DNA of 16,952 bases from Pseudomonadota bacterium (GCA_021828745.1 JAJZDE010000019.1:1-16952); one strand, 5' to 3'; positions 8,082 to 16,109 are shown, counted from the stretch's first letter. Program-made: numbers and translations. Notes: generated by a model not told the origin, from the letters alone.

Positions 8082-11000
8082 TTATCCCGGTTTTACGTGA
8101 TTTTCCCAGAATTTTTCAAGGCGGGGTACGGAGACGGGGTACGGCGTTTTGAGCGACTGGGCAAAGAGTGAACAATGCAACTCTTCCAGCAGCCAGCGAA
8201 ACTCTTCCAATGCCGGACTGGGACCCCGCCGCTGAAGGGTGTCTGCCCAGCGTCGTTCCAGGCGCATCAGGTCGGTATTCTTGCGGCTGTCTCCGGCGGG
8301 GTCGCGGGGCAGTTTTTCCAGACGAATTTCCATGGCGTGCAGGTAGCGGGGAAAATGCGCCAGTCTGGCGGGGGGCGTGGTGCGCAACGTGGTGAGATTC
8401 ACCAGACGTTGACGACGATGCTCCAGTTCCTTCAGGGGACCTGCCAGGACGGGTTGGCGTGACAGTTGGGTCAGACGTTGGACCACATTGCGGTGCCGCA
8501 TGAAAATGTCCTGGAACAAGGTCACCTGGGCTTTCAGGGACTGACTCAGGTTTCCCTTGAGGGATTGGAGACGATGCTGGAAATCGATGCGTGTGTGCGG
8601 CGGAGCCCCTTCGTCCGGCAACCATTGGCGCAACACCTGCTGAAGCAGCAGGTCGAAGAGGGTATCTGCGGTGACGGGGTCTCCATTTTGGGCCAGACGA
8701 GAGAATTCAGGCAGGAGGGGAAGGAGGTCGGGCAAGGCATTTGTTCCTTTGGGCCGTAACGGGGCCAGACTCAATTGGGCCAATCGGCGGATTCCGGCTC
8801 GGGTGCTGACGAGCGCTTCTTCCTGATCATCGAAGGCCACCAGGTCGACGGTCTGTCCCCGATCCACCAAACCCGGATAGACCGTGAGGACGATACCCGC
8901 GCGCGCCAATGTCCGGGAGCCGGCAAGTTCCTCGAAATCCCAACGCGTCAGTCCCTTTCGTACCCAGTCCGGATCCTCCAGGGAACTCAGGGCGTGATGG
9001 AGCGGATTGTTCCATTGAGCGCGCAGCAGGTCTGGGTCGCGGCCACTGGCGATTTCCTGGCCGGTTTCATCGGTCAGGACCAGGCGCATTTTCAGGTGTT
9101 CGGGCGGGGTGGCCCAATCCTCGGCGGATACCGTCTGCCCACTGCGCAGGCGGACAAAATCCGTCAATTGGAGAAGAAGCGTGCCTCGAGTGGGACCATG
9201 ACGTTCCAGAAAGGCTGTGACGGTGGGTGGCAGGGGTACCAGGGTACGACGCAGGGTCCCGGGCAGTTTTTTGAGCAGGAATGCGATCTTTTCCCGGATC
9301 AGTCCCGGGACCAGCCAATCCAGCGGGGCATCTTCCAACAGGGACAGCGCGAGCAGGGGCAGGGTCAAGGTGACTCCATCGAGGGGATGCCCGGGCTCGA
9401 AACGGTAGGTCAGAGGCCAGTCCCGGCCTTTCCAGGAAAAGTGGTCGGGAAACTGGATTTCGGTGATGTCCCCGGCGGCGTGGCGCATCAGGAATTCACG
9501 GGTCATGAGCAGGGGGTCCGGGTGCTCCGGGGTTCGTTCGCGTAACCAATGGTGCAGGCGCTGGGCACTCCACACTTCGAGGGGCAGGCGATCCTCATAA
9601 AAGGCGCAGAGATCCTCTTCGGGAATCAGAACACCCTGGCGCCGTCCCTTATGTTCCAACGCCAGGACTTCGGCCATGGTGGCCAGGTTATGGACCAGGA
9701 AAGGAGGATGTCGCTTCAATTCTCCTGCGACGAGGCCATGCTGGATGAAGACTCGCCGCGCCTCATGGGGAGCGATGGGACCATACCGTACGGGACGGCG
9801 GGCCACCAGGGTCAGGCCATAGAGGGTCACCTTTTCGTAAGCGTTGGTTTGTTCGCCCTGAGGATCCCAGTAAGGATCGCCATAACTGCGTTGAACCAGT
9901 GTTCCGGCAGCGGCTTCGACCCATTCCGGCTGGATGGAGGCCAGCAGGCGGGCCTGGATGCCTTCGGTTTCTGCCAGTTCGGCCGCCATGACCCAGCGCG
10001 GACGTTCCTTGCCCCGCACGCCAGAAGGGATCCGGAAACGAATGCCGCGTGGGCCGAGATAATTCTGTGCTTCCCGATCCCATTGGCCGATCTGGCCCAG
10101 TAACCCGCAGAGTAGGGCGCGGTGGATGGATTCCGGTGGGGCGGGACTGTCGTTCGGCAGCCATTGTCGTTCGGCCATCAACCCCACCAGTTGACCGTGC
10201 AATTCGCGCCATTCACGCACCCGTACGGGGGAGAGGTAATTGCGCTGGCAGAAGTGCGCCAGTTGGCGTCCCGATTTGCGGTGTCGGAAGGCTTCCTGAA
10301 TCTTGTCCCAGATCTGGAGCAGGGCCAGGAATTCCGAACCGGCCTGGAGGAACTGGGCATGGTGGGCATCGGCTCGGGTACGATCATCGGGGGGGCGCGT
10401 GCGTGGATCTTGCGCGCTCATGGCTGCCACCAGGATCAGGATTTCCCTCAGGCAATCCTGATCACGAGCGGCGAGGACCATGCGACCCAACCGTGGATCA
10501 AGAGGGAGGGGCGCCAGTTCACGGCCTAACCGGGTGAGCGCGCGGGTCTCGTCCATGGCACCCAGTTCATGCAGGAGCCGATAGCCTTCTTCGATGGCGC
10601 GTGGGGTAGGACTGTCCAGCAGGGGGAGCGTATCCAGGCTGCCCAGACCCAGATGCGCCAGACGCAGGATGACGCTGGCAAGGGAGGTACGGAGGATTTC
10701 AGGCGTGGTGAAGGGCGGACGGGCGGAAAAGTCCACTTCGTCATACAGTCGGATACAGATTCCAGCCGCCACTCGCCCACAACGTCCGGCACGCTGGCGG
10801 GCCGCTGCCTGTGAGATCTTTTCCACGCGCAACTGGGTGACCTTGGTGCGCAGACTGTAGCGATTGACGCGAGCCAACCCCGTGTCGATGACGAAGTGGA
10901 TGCCTGGCACGGTCAGGGAGGTTTCGGCAACATTGGTGGCCAATACGATGCGCCGTCCCGTGCCCGTTTGAAACACCCGATCCTGCTCGGCCTGCGATTG

Positions 11001-11843
11001 ACGGGCGTAGAGCGGTAAAATCTCGGTGTGAGGCGGATGATGCTTACGCAGGGCTTCGGCGGCTTGCCGGATATCCCGTTCTCCCGGCAGGAAGATCAGA
11101 ATGTCCCCGCGAGCATGCAGGTCCCCCAACTCGTCCACAGCATCCAGCAGTGCCTGGAGGTCCCGGTCTTCGTCATCATCTGTCTCTCCTTCGCTGGGCG
11201 CCTCGATGGGGCGCCAGCGGATCTCCACCGGCCAGGTCCGTCCCGAAACTTCGATGACCGGGGCCTGGTCGAAGTGGGCTGATAATCGTTCCGCCTCGAG
11301 GGTGGCGGAGGTCAGAACCACCTTGAGGTCGGGGCGACGAGGGAGCAGACCTTTCAGATAGCCCATCAGGAAGTCCATGTTGAGACTACGTTCATGCACT
11401 TCATCGAGGATCAGGGTGTCATAGCGGCGCAAGTCGGGGTCGTGGGCGATTTCGGCCAGCAGGATTCCCTCGGTCATGACTTTGATGAAGGAGCGATCCG
11501 ATACCTGATCGTGGAAACGGACCTGGTAACCCACGGCTTCGCCCAGCCGGGTTCCCAGTTCCTGGGCAAGTCGTTGCGCCACGCTGCGCGCCGCCACACG
11601 GCGCGGCTGAGTACATCCGATCAGTCCCTCCACTCCCCGTTCGAGAAGCAGGCAGAGTTGGGGGATTTGAGTGGTTTTCCCCGATCCGGTTTCTCCACAG
11701 ATGATCGTGACGGGATGACGGGATAGGGTGGACAGTATTTCTTCCCGTGCCGCCAGCACCGGCAGATCGCCAGTCAATGCCGGACGCGGCAAGGTCTCCC
11801 GACGCCGGGCTCGAACGGCGGGAGAAAAGGGCCTGTACCTCAT
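8082..11843 (-). CDS. hrpA: ATP-dependent RNA helicase HrpA (DEAH-box type)
   Basis: HrpA is a large DEAH-family RNA helicase; in E. coli it rescues stalled ribosomes on mRNA. The 1253-residue product has Walker A GETGSGKT (50-57), TQPRR (motif Ia), a DEVH motif II (147-150), SAT (179-181), TNVAETSLT (motif V region, ~303-311) and QRAGRCGR (motif VI, 350-357). HA2/ratchet and OB regions follow, then the long HrpA-specific C-terminal region (DUF3418 type). The N terminus begins about 60 residues closer to the helicase core than E. coli HrpA. Motif II reads DEVH instead of DEAH. The ATG at 11843 overlaps the upstream glycosyltransferase stop as ATGA, so translation is probably coupled. A terminator follows directly. 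Confidence 0.95.
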   Translation of the reverse strand: MRYRPFSPAVRARRRETLPRPALTGDLPVLAAREEILSTLSRHPVTIICGETGSGKTTQIPQLCLLLERGVEGLIGCTQPRRVAARSVAQRLAQELGTRLGEAVGYQVRFHDQVSDRSFIKVMTEGILLAEIAHDPDLRRYDTLILDEVHERSLNMDFLMGYLKGLLPRRPDLKVVLTSATLEAERLSAHFDQAPVIEVSGRTWPVEIRWRPIEAPSEGETDDDEDRDLQALLDAVDELGDLHARGDILIFLPGERDIRQAAEALRKHHPPHTEILPLYARQSQAEQDRVFQTGTGRRIVLATNVAETSLTVPGIHFVIDTGLARVNRYSLRTKVTQLRVEKISQAAARQRAGRCGRVAAGICIRLYDEVDFSARPPFTTPEILRTSLASVILRLAHLGLGSLDTLPLLDSPTPRAIEEGYRLLHELGAMDETRALTRLGRELAPLPLDPRLGRMVLAARDQDCLREILILVAAMSAQDPRTRPPDDRTRADAHHAQFLQAGSEFLALLQIWDKIQEAFRHRKSGRQLAHFCQRNYLSPVRVREWRELHGQLVGLMAERQWLPNDSPAPPESIHRALLCGLLGQIGQWDREAQNYLGPRGIRFRIPSGVRGKERPRWVMAAELAETEGIQARLLASIQPEWVEAAAGTLVQRSYGDPYWDPQGEQTNAYEKVTLYGLTLVARRPVRYGPIAPHEARRVFIQHGLVAGELKRHPPFLVHNLATMAEVLALEHKGRRQGVLIPEEDLCAFYEDRLPLEVWSAQRLHHWLRERTPEHPDPLLMTREFLMRHAAGDITEIQFPDHFSWKGRDWPLTYRFEPGHPLDGVTLTLPLLALSLLEDAPLDWLVPGLIREKIAFLLKKLPGTLRRTLVPLPPTVTAFLERHGPTRGTLLLQLTDFVRLRSGQTVSAEDWATPPEHLKMRLVLTDETGQEIASGRDPDLLRAQWNNPLHHALSSLEDPDWVRKGLTRWDFEELAGSRTLARAGIVLTVYPGLVDRGQTVDLVAFDDQEEALVSTRAGIRRLAQLSLAPLRPKGTNALPDLLPLLPEFSRLAQNGDPVTADTLFDLLLQQVLRQWLPDEGAPPHTRIDFQHRLQSLKGNLSQSLKAQVTLFQDIFMRHRNVVQRLTQLSRQPVLAGPLKELEHRRQRLVNLTTLRTTPPARLAHFPRYLHAMEIRLEKLPRDPAGDSRKNTDLMRLERRWADTLQRRGPSPALEEFRWLLEELHCSLFAQSLKTPYPVSVPRLEKFWENHVKPG

Positions 11844-13504
11844 CGGGTCGGGTGGGTCAGGAGGAGGAATCGCTCATTTCGGTCCCCAGGGCGTTCTGCA
11901 CTCCAGCGCAAGTGCCAACCCTTGGGCACCAGAAAGGCATTCTGTCCATTGGACTGAACCAGCCAGAGGGAGCACTGGACACCGGGATTCAGTTCGCGTC
12001 GTTCGGTGCGAAGATCGAGGGCATCATCCAGCAAACCGCGCTGAGGTTCGCCCAGTCCAGTGCTCATGATGCAGCCATGGGAACGGGGCAATGCCTTTCC
12101 CAGCGAAAGCATGACGCCTTCATAACTGCGTGAGGCTTCCACATAGGGTAACCAGAGGGACATGACCAGCATCCAGGAAACCGTCATGCCCACCGACCAG
12201 TTGATCAGGGCACGTCGGGGAGAAGGATGGGAATGAAAAATGGTGAAGGCCCAGAGCAGTGTCAAAAACAGGGAGAAAGCGAAGGGCAGTGCCTGAAAGT
12301 GGGTATGGAAGTCAGGCAATTGGGCGTCGAGGTAATGTACGATTCCCACGGGCCAACCCGTCATCTGGGCAATCCAGCCCAGCCACAGCAAGGTGGTCAG
12401 CAACCCGAAAGTCAGCATGCCGAACCAGTCCAGTGCACTGGTGGCCCCTCGCCGTAATCCGTCCAGTCCGCCTGTTGCCAGCAAGGTAAAGGGAATGAGG
12501 AGGGGGAGAGCATTGCCTTCACGGGGAGAAGTACAGAAGCCCAGAACGATGAGCCAGAGGCCCAGCATCAACAACAGGAAACGGGTCTGAGGTTTTTCCC
12601 AGATCCGTCTCCCTCCGGTCCAGAGCACCCCCAGGGCCAAAGGGGCGGCTGGCCAGGCAAACCAACTGGAAACGGCCAGATAGTAAAGGGGAGAAGCATC
12701 GGCGACCAACCATGTCCCAGGATGCAGGAAGGGGCCGAACAACAGGGGCTTCCAGAGAAGATAGGCGGCGGGATGGTCGAGCGCCAGCAGGGTGGGCCAG
12801 ATGACCAGAAAGGGGATGGCTCCCATGGCCCAGAAAAGCGCGAAACGTCCCGCCTGAGGCAGACGAAATTCCCGGACCAGAAGGGGTGCCAGAATCAAGA
12901 GGGGAAAGAGTAGAGGGAATGCCAATGTGCCTTGGGACAGGAACGCCATGCCGAATCCGATCCCCCCCATCAACCCCCCCCGGACGGCTTGGGTTCGTCC
13001 CATGGGAAGAGCGGCCACGACCCATGAAACGCCTGTCAACCAGGATAAATCCGTACTCATTTCATGGGCACGGATGACCAATCCCACACTTCCGATGAAG
13101 ATCAGGATGGCCAGGCGAAGGGTTCTGGGGCCGTAGAGATGACGGGCGGCCAGGGCAATCCCCGCAAAGGTCCCCACCATGAACACCCCACTGGCCAGAC
13201 GTGCGGCATCGTGGGGAGGGACGAGCTGGAAGGAGAAGCGGACCAGAATCGCCCCCAGCCAATAGTACAGGGGGGGGTGGGCGAGGTAGGGTTCACCGGC
13301 CAGGGTGGGAGATAACCAGGATCCCCCGCGCAGCATGCCGTGGATGATCCCCTGACTGACCGCCTCGTCGTACTTCCAGGGGGTATGCCCCGTCAGGCCC
13401 GGAAGAAGCCAGGCGAGACAGATGAGAAGAAAAAGTACGATCTTGAGGGGTGTGGCGGTCCCGTCGAAATTGAGGGTTTTATCGATCAACGATCCGGAAG
13501 CCAC
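11840..13504 (-). CDS. ArnT/PMT-like (GT39-type) membrane glycosyltransferase
   Basis: The 554-residue product is very hydrophobic, with about a dozen predicted membrane segments and a soluble tail of about 90 residues. After the first segment (~20-38) comes YDEAVSQGI, whose Asp-Glu pair (D46, E47) matches the catalytic acidic motif of the GT-C fold. HPPLYYWLGA follows, typical of ArnT/PMT-like enzymes that transfer sugars from polyprenyl-phosphate carriers to lipid A, glycans or proteins at the periplasmic face. Acceptor and sugar are unknown. I chose the GTG at 13504: AAAGGGA lies 5 bases upstream, and it begins just before the first membrane helix, 58 bases after the rpmE stop. A TTG at 13615 would overlap rpmE. 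Three 7-8 base G/C runs lie in the coding sequence. Its stop overlaps the hrpA start. Confidence 0.8.
   Translation of the reverse strand: MASGSLIDKTLNFDGTATPLKIVLFLLICLAWLLPGLTGHTPWKYDEAVSQGIIHGMLRGGSWLSPTLAGEPYLAHPPLYYWLGAILVRFSFQLVPPHDAARLASGVFMVGTFAGIALAARHLYGPRTLRLAILIFIGSVGLVIRAHEMSTDLSWLTGVSWVVAALPMGRTQAVRGGLMGGIGFGMAFLSQGTLAFPLLFPLLILAPLLVREFRLPQAGRFALFWAMGAIPFLVIWPTLLALDHPAAYLLWKPLLFGPFLHPGTWLVADASPLYYLAVSSWFAWPAAPLALGVLWTGGRRIWEKPQTRFLLLMLGLWLIVLGFCTSPREGNALPLLIPFTLLATGGLDGLRRGATSALDWFGMLTFGLLTTLLWLGWIAQMTGWPVGIVHYLDAQLPDFHTHFQALPFAFSLFLTLLWAFTIFHSHPSPRRALINWSVGMTVSWMLVMSLWLPYVEASRSYEGVMLSLGKALPRSHGCIMSTGLGEPQRGLLDDALDLRTERRELNPGVQCSLWLVQSNGQNAFLVPKGWHLRWSAERPGDRNERFLLLTHPTR
12962..12981 (-). 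repeat. Two adjacent homopolymer tracts (7 and 8 bases) in the glycosyltransferase gene
   Basis: The plus strand carries C7 at 12962-12968 and C8 at 12974-12981, encoding glycine pairs on the minus strand. Runs of this length are prone to slipped-strand mispairing. The tracts are seen directly; any switching role is inference. Confidence 0.85.
13270..13277 (-). repeat. Homopolymer tract (8 bases) at the HPPLYYW motif
   Basis: G8 on the plus strand (C8 in the coding sense) encodes the two prolines of the conserved HPPLYYW segment near the glycosyltransferase N terminus. A one-base slip here would truncate the protein before most of its membrane helices. Confidence 0.85.
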
Positions 13505-13525
13505 AGCGATCCCTTTGCAGTTCCA

Positions 13526-13555
13526 CCCCCAAGTCTCAGTGACGAGGTTTGGGGG
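13526..13555 (-). terminator. Hairpin between rpmE and the glycosyltransferase gene
   Basis: Arms CCCCCAA (13526-13532) and TTGGGGG (13549-13555) form 7 bp. A second CTC/GAG stem is nested inside, separated by a 2x2 internal loop. No T-run follows on the minus strand, so it may be an attenuator or an mRNA-stability structure that keeps the abundant rpmE message separate from the glycosyltransferase. It ends about 20 bases before the GTG start. Confidence 0.4.
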
Positions 13556-13562
13556 GGATGGA

Positions 13563-13769
13563 TTACTTGCGGGCGTACTTTTGACGGAACTTCTCGACCC
13601 GTCCGGCGGTGTCAACGATTTTCTGCTTCCCGGTATAGAAAGGATGACAGGCCGAGCAGACTTCCACGGAAAGGGCTGGCTTGCCCATCGTGGAACGGGT
13701 GACGAAAGAGTTACCGCAACTGCAGGTTACGGTGAGGTCATTGTAGGCGGGGTGAATATCAGCTTTCAT
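13563..13769 (-). CDS. rpmE: 50S ribosomal protein L31, zinc-binding type
   Basis: L31 bridges the large and small subunits. The 68-residue product begins MKADIHPAY, as the family does. It carries the four-cysteine zinc ribbon CSC (C16, C18) and CSAC (C38, C41), so it is the zinc-containing (C+) form and not the Zur-regulated zinc-free paralogue. [17 protein letters not shown] and the GRVEKF ending are family-typical. The ATG at 13769 has AGGA upstream with suitable spacing. An in-frame start further upstream would add 19 unconserved residues. It lies 88 bases downstream of rho, a common proteobacterial arrangement, and seems to have its own promoter. Confidence 0.97.
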   Translation of the reverse strand: MKADIHPAYNDLTVTCSCGNSFVTRSTMGKPALSVEVCSACHPFYTGKQKIVDTAGRVEKFRQKYARK

Positions 13770-13814
13770 GAACGTTCCTGTACGTGAGCCGGGGTATACG
13801 GCACCAAACCCGAG

Positions 13815-13843
13815 ATTATGCGCCAAAGTGCGATTCTATGCAA
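13815..13843 (-). promoter_or_regulatory. Candidate rpmE promoter
   Basis: On the minus strand TTGCAT (13838-13843) and CATAAT (13815-13820) are separated by exactly 17 bases. The -10 matches five of six consensus bases; the -35 matches only TTG. This would give a leader of about 40 bases before the rpmE ATG. Transcription from rho is an alternative. Confidence 0.45.
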
Positions 13844-13857
13844 GTCACTGATGCGTG

Positions 13858-15117
13858 TTAACCACGCCGCATGGAGTCGAAGAAGTCCGCATTGTTCTTG
13901 GTTGCCTTGATCTTGTCGAGCAGGAATTCGATGGCTTCCATTTCGTCCATGGGGTAAAGCAATTTGCGCAGTACCCAGATCTTTTGCAAGACGTCTTGCT
14001 TGATGAGCAGTTCTTCGCGTCGGGTTCCTGAACGGTTTACGTTGAGTGCCGGGTAGATGCGTTTTTCTGCCATGCGTCGGTCAAGATGGATTTCCATGTT
14101 TCCCGTGCCCTTGAATTCTTCATAGATCACGTCGTCCATGCGGGACCCGGTATCGACCAGGGCGGTGGCGATGATGGTCAGCGATCCGCCTTCTTCGATA
14201 TTGCGTGCCGCGCCGAAGAAACGCTTGGGGCGTTGCAGGGCGTTGGCATCCACCCCGCCCGTCAGCACCTTGCCCGAGGAGGGAACGACTGTATTGTAGG
14301 CACGGGCTAGGCGGGTGATGGAATCAAGCAGGATGACGACATCGCGCTTATGTTCCACCAGGCGCTTGGCTTTTTCGATCACCATTTCGGCGACCTGGAC
14401 ATGGCGGGTGGCGGGTTCGTCGAAAGTGGATGAAACCACTTCACCCCGCACCGAGCGCTGCATTTCCGTGACTTCCTCGGGACGCTCGTCGATCAGCAAT
14501 ACGATCAGGGTGGCATCGGGATTGTTGGCCGAGATGGAATGGGCAATATGCTGGAGCATCACCGTTTTCCCACTCTTGGGACTGGCCACCAGCAAGCCAC
14601 GCTGCCCCTTGCCGATCGGGGCGACGATGTCGATGACACGCCCCGTAATGTTTTCTTCGGCACGGATATCCCGTTCCAGAATCATGGGCTGGGTGGGGAA
14701 GAGGGGGGTCAGGTTCTCGAAGAGAATTTTGTTCTTGGCGTTTTCCGGAAGTTCGCCATTGACCGAATCGACCTTGACCAAGGCAAAGTAACGTTCCCCC
14801 TCCTTGGGAATCCGGATTTCGCCCTGAATGCTGTCCCCTGTATGCAGGTTGAAGCGGCGGATCTGGGAGGGGCTGATATAGATATCATCCGGACTGGACA
14901 GGTAGGAGGTTTCTGGCGAACGAAGAAAGCCGAAGCCATCTTGCAGGACTTCCAGGGTGCCTTCCCCGTAAATGCTTTCGCCTCGTTTGGCTTGGTTCTT
15001 GAGCAGGGCAAAAATCAACTCCTGCTTGCGCATACGATTGGCGCCTTCAATTTCGAATTTGGTGGCCATGTCCACCAACTCGGTGACATGGTGAGTTTTA
15101 AGATCGGAAAGGTGCAT
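13858..15117 (-). CDS. rho: Transcription termination factor Rho
   Basis: Rho is the hexameric RNA-dependent ATPase that ends transcription at untranslated C-rich RNA. The 419-residue product has exactly the E. coli length, and key residues fall at E. coli positions. These are RNP1 GFGFLR (61-66), P-loop SPKSGKT (179-185, with K181 and K184), D210-E211-R212, D265-S266, the Q-loop around [12 protein letters not shown], the R-loop KGTGNME region, and R353 and R366. The residues contacted by bicyclomycin in E. coli (K181, K184, D210, R212, S266) appear conserved. The ATG at 15117 has no convincing Shine-Dalgarno. It lies 141 bases downstream of trxA, the conserved trxA-rho order, behind a structured C-rich leader that may mediate autogenous control. 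Confidence 0.98.
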   Translation of the reverse strand: MHLSDLKTHHVTELVDMATKFEIEGANRMRKQELIFALLKNQAKRGESIYGEGTLEVLQDGFGFLRSPETSYLSSPDDIYISPSQIRRFNLHTGDSIQGEIRIPKEGERYFALVKVDSVNGELPENAKNKILFENLTPLFPTQPMILERDIRAEENITGRVIDIVAPIGKGQRGLLVASPKSGKTVMLQHIAHSISANNPDATLIVLLIDERPEEVTEMQRSVRGEVVSSTFDEPATRHVQVAEMVIEKAKRLVEHKRDVVILLDSITRLARAYNTVVPSSGKVLTGGVDANALQRPKRFFGAARNIEEGGSLTIIATALVDTGSRMDDVIYEEFKGTGNMEIHLDRRMAEKRIYPALNVNRSGTRREELLIKQDVLQKIWVLRKLLYPMDEMEAIEFLLDKIKATKNNADFFDSMRRG

Positions 15118-15210
15118 GGATCAGGTATCAGAAAGGGAAATGATTCGGTGGATGTGCCCTGAGGGCCGCGCAGGAGCGAGGTACAGAGCGAATTTGGTGA
15201 GGATGGCGGT
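15118..15210 (-). promoter_or_regulatory. C-rich, G-poor rho leader (possible rut site)
   Basis: By hand count the 93 bases upstream of the rho ATG, read on the minus strand, hold about 39 C and 14 G, unlike the flanking coding sequence. Rho loads on such unstructured C-rich RNA, and in E. coli rho is autogenously attenuated in its leader. The composition is seen; the role is inferred. Confidence 0.4.
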
Positions 15211-15214
15211 ACAC
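15128..15214 (-). CDS. Possible 28-residue leader peptide of rho
   Basis: A GTG at 15214 begins a 28-codon frame ending TGA ten bases before the rho ATG. CAGGTGG lies eight bases upstream of the GTG and would serve as a ribosome-binding site, but it is also the 3' arm of the hairpin at 15220-15246. The peptide is basic and rich in His, Pro and Arg, with no recognisable domain. E. coli has a short rhoL leader frame in the equivalent place. A chance frame is quite possible at this length, and a GTG start weakens the case. Confidence 0.2.
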   Translation of the reverse strand: MYRHPHQIRSVPRSCAALRAHPPNHFPF

Positions 15215-15219
15215 TTCGT

Positions 15220-15246
15220 GCGCCACCTGAGTGGTCTCAGGGGCGC
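15220..15246 (-). terminator. Strong hairpin between trxA and rho
   Basis: Arms of 5 bp (GCGCC/GGCGC) and 6 bp (CCTGAG/CTCAGG) stack with one bulged base around a 4-base loop. It starts 12 bases after the trxA stop. There is no T-run downstream on the minus strand. It may be a trxA 3'-end or stability structure, or part of rho leader control. Confidence 0.5.
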
Positions 15247-15258
15247 AGAATAACGTGT

Positions 15259-15582
15259 TCAGAGGTGGCTGTCAATGAATGCATTCAGTTGTGACTTGGA
15301 GAGAGCGCCGACCTTGGTGCCCTCCACACTTCCATTTTTGAACAGCAACAGGGTCGGAATGCCTCGCACGCTGTATTTGCGCGCCGTTTCCGGATTGTCG
15401 TCCACATTCAGTTTGGCAACCTTGACCCGTTCGCCATAGTCCTTCGCGGCTTCTTCCAGTATGGGGCCAATCAATTTGCAGGGGCCACACCATTCGGCCC
15501 AGAAGTCCAGTAAGACAGGAATGGGGGACTGTAGAACGTCCTGTTCGAAGGAACGGTCGGTGACATGGTGCACATTACTCAT
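15259..15582 (-). CDS. trxA: Thioredoxin TrxA
   Basis: This is a general cytoplasmic protein disulfide reductant. The 107-residue product is close to the usual 105-110. It has the classic active site WCGPCK, with C32 and C35 at the same positions as in E. coli, the buried D26 (VLLDFWA), and the conserved cis-proline segment [11 protein letters not shown]. The ATG at 15582 has GAGG upstream with about 8-base spacing; a TTG at 15594 would add four residues and is less likely. rho follows in the same direction, the linkage seen in E. coli. It is divergent from fdxA. Confidence 0.97.
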   Translation of the reverse strand: MSNVHHVTDRSFEQDVLQSPIPVLLDFWAEWCGPCKLIGPILEEAAKDYGERVKVAKLNVDDNPETARKYSVRGIPTLLLFKNGSVEGTKVGALSKSQLNAFIDSHL

Positions 15583-15621
15583 GGAAAACCTCAACCAGAT
15601 TGGGATGAAAATTTTTACAAC

Positions 15622-15631
15622 GTTCAGGAAC
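15622..15631. promoter_or_regulatory. GTTC-AG-GAAC palindrome upstream of trxA
   Basis: A perfect inverted repeat (extended by a C/G pair on each side) lies 40 bases upstream of the trxA start. A TAAAAA element (15612-15617, minus strand) that could be a -10 sits just downstream of it. Candidate operator only. Confidence 0.3.
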
Positions 15632-15705
15632 GACCAGAGATCATTGGGAGAGTCGTGAGGATATCCTAAACCAAAATTCGGCGAAACGCAAAACCAACCT
15701 TACCG

Positions 15706-15715
15706 GTTCTTGAAC
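15706..15715. promoter_or_regulatory. GTTC-TT-GAAC palindrome upstream of fdxA
   Basis: This is the second copy of the same inverted repeat, 84 bp centre-to-centre from the one near trxA. It lies eight bases before TAAAAT (15724-15729), a five-of-six match to a -10 element for fdxA. No good -35 is present. Confidence 0.3.
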
Positions 15716-15771
15716 AGATCAGTTAAAATCATGTTCTTTCATCGGTGGATCATTGTAACCAAGGAGACTCT

Positions 15772-16098
15772 ATGACTTATGTGGTGACCGAATCCTGCAT
15801 ACGCTGCAAGTATACAGACTGCGTGGATGTCTGCCCGGTGGATTGCTTTCGGGAGGGGCCGAATTTTCTCGTGATCGACCCGGACGAGTGTATCGATTGC
15901 ACCCTGTGCGTGGCTGAATGCCCTGCGGAAGCCATCTTTGCCGAGGATGACGTTCCTGAAAACCAGCGGGCTTTCATCGCCATCAATGCGGAACTGGCCA
16001 AGTGCTGGAAACCCATCATCGAACGCAAGGAAACTCCTGCCGATGCGGACGAGTGGAAAGGGGTGATGCCCAAGGCACATCTGCTCGACCGGGGGTAG
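15772..16098 (+). CDS. fdxA: Seven-iron ferredoxin ([3Fe-4S][4Fe-4S]), FdxA/FdI type
   Basis: This is a low-potential electron carrier. The 108-residue product follows Azotobacter ferredoxin I closely. It starts [16 protein letters not shown], and C9, C17 and C50 match the [3Fe-4S] ligands. C21, C40, C43 and C46 match the [4Fe-4S] ligands, and C12 and C25 match the two free cysteines of FdI (numbering shifted by the initial Met). CPVDCF and [14 protein letters not shown] are family signatures, and the C-terminal half (~55-108) is the usual FdxA extension. The ATG at 15772 has AAGGAGA at 15761-15767; a GTG at 15745 is upstream of that site. It stands alone, divergent from trxA and convergent with the methyltransferase. 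The redox partner is unknown. Confidence 0.95.
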   Translation: MTYVVTESCIRCKYTDCVDVCPVDCFREGPNFLVIDPDECIDCTLCVAECPAEAIFAEDDVPENQRAFIAINAELAKCWKPIIERKETPADADEWKGVMPKAHLLDRG

Positions 16099-16109
16099 CC
16101 CTTTCTCCC

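Noticed and set aside
8775..9545. 256-residue open frame antisense to hrpA
   Set aside because: No motif, and Gly/Gln-rich composition typical of the antisense of GC-rich coding sequence.
10389..10395. G7 run in hrpA
   Set aside because: A single tract of this length in a 3.8-kb GC-rich gene is not unusual; it serves only as a comparison for the glycosyltransferase cluster.
13505..13615. TTG start for the glycosyltransferase overlapping rpmE
   Set aside because: It would add 37 polar residues, overlap rpmE by about 50 bases and lacks a ribosome-binding site. The GTG at 13504 has a good one and directly precedes the first membrane helix.
14024..14033. GTTC-CT-GAAC palindrome in rho
   Set aside because: It encodes part of the conserved NRSGTR segment, so protein constraint explains it.
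15543..15554. GTTC-GAAG-GAAC inverted repeat
   Set aside because: It lies inside the trxA coding sequence with a different spacing (4 bases) from the two intergenic palindromes; probably chance.
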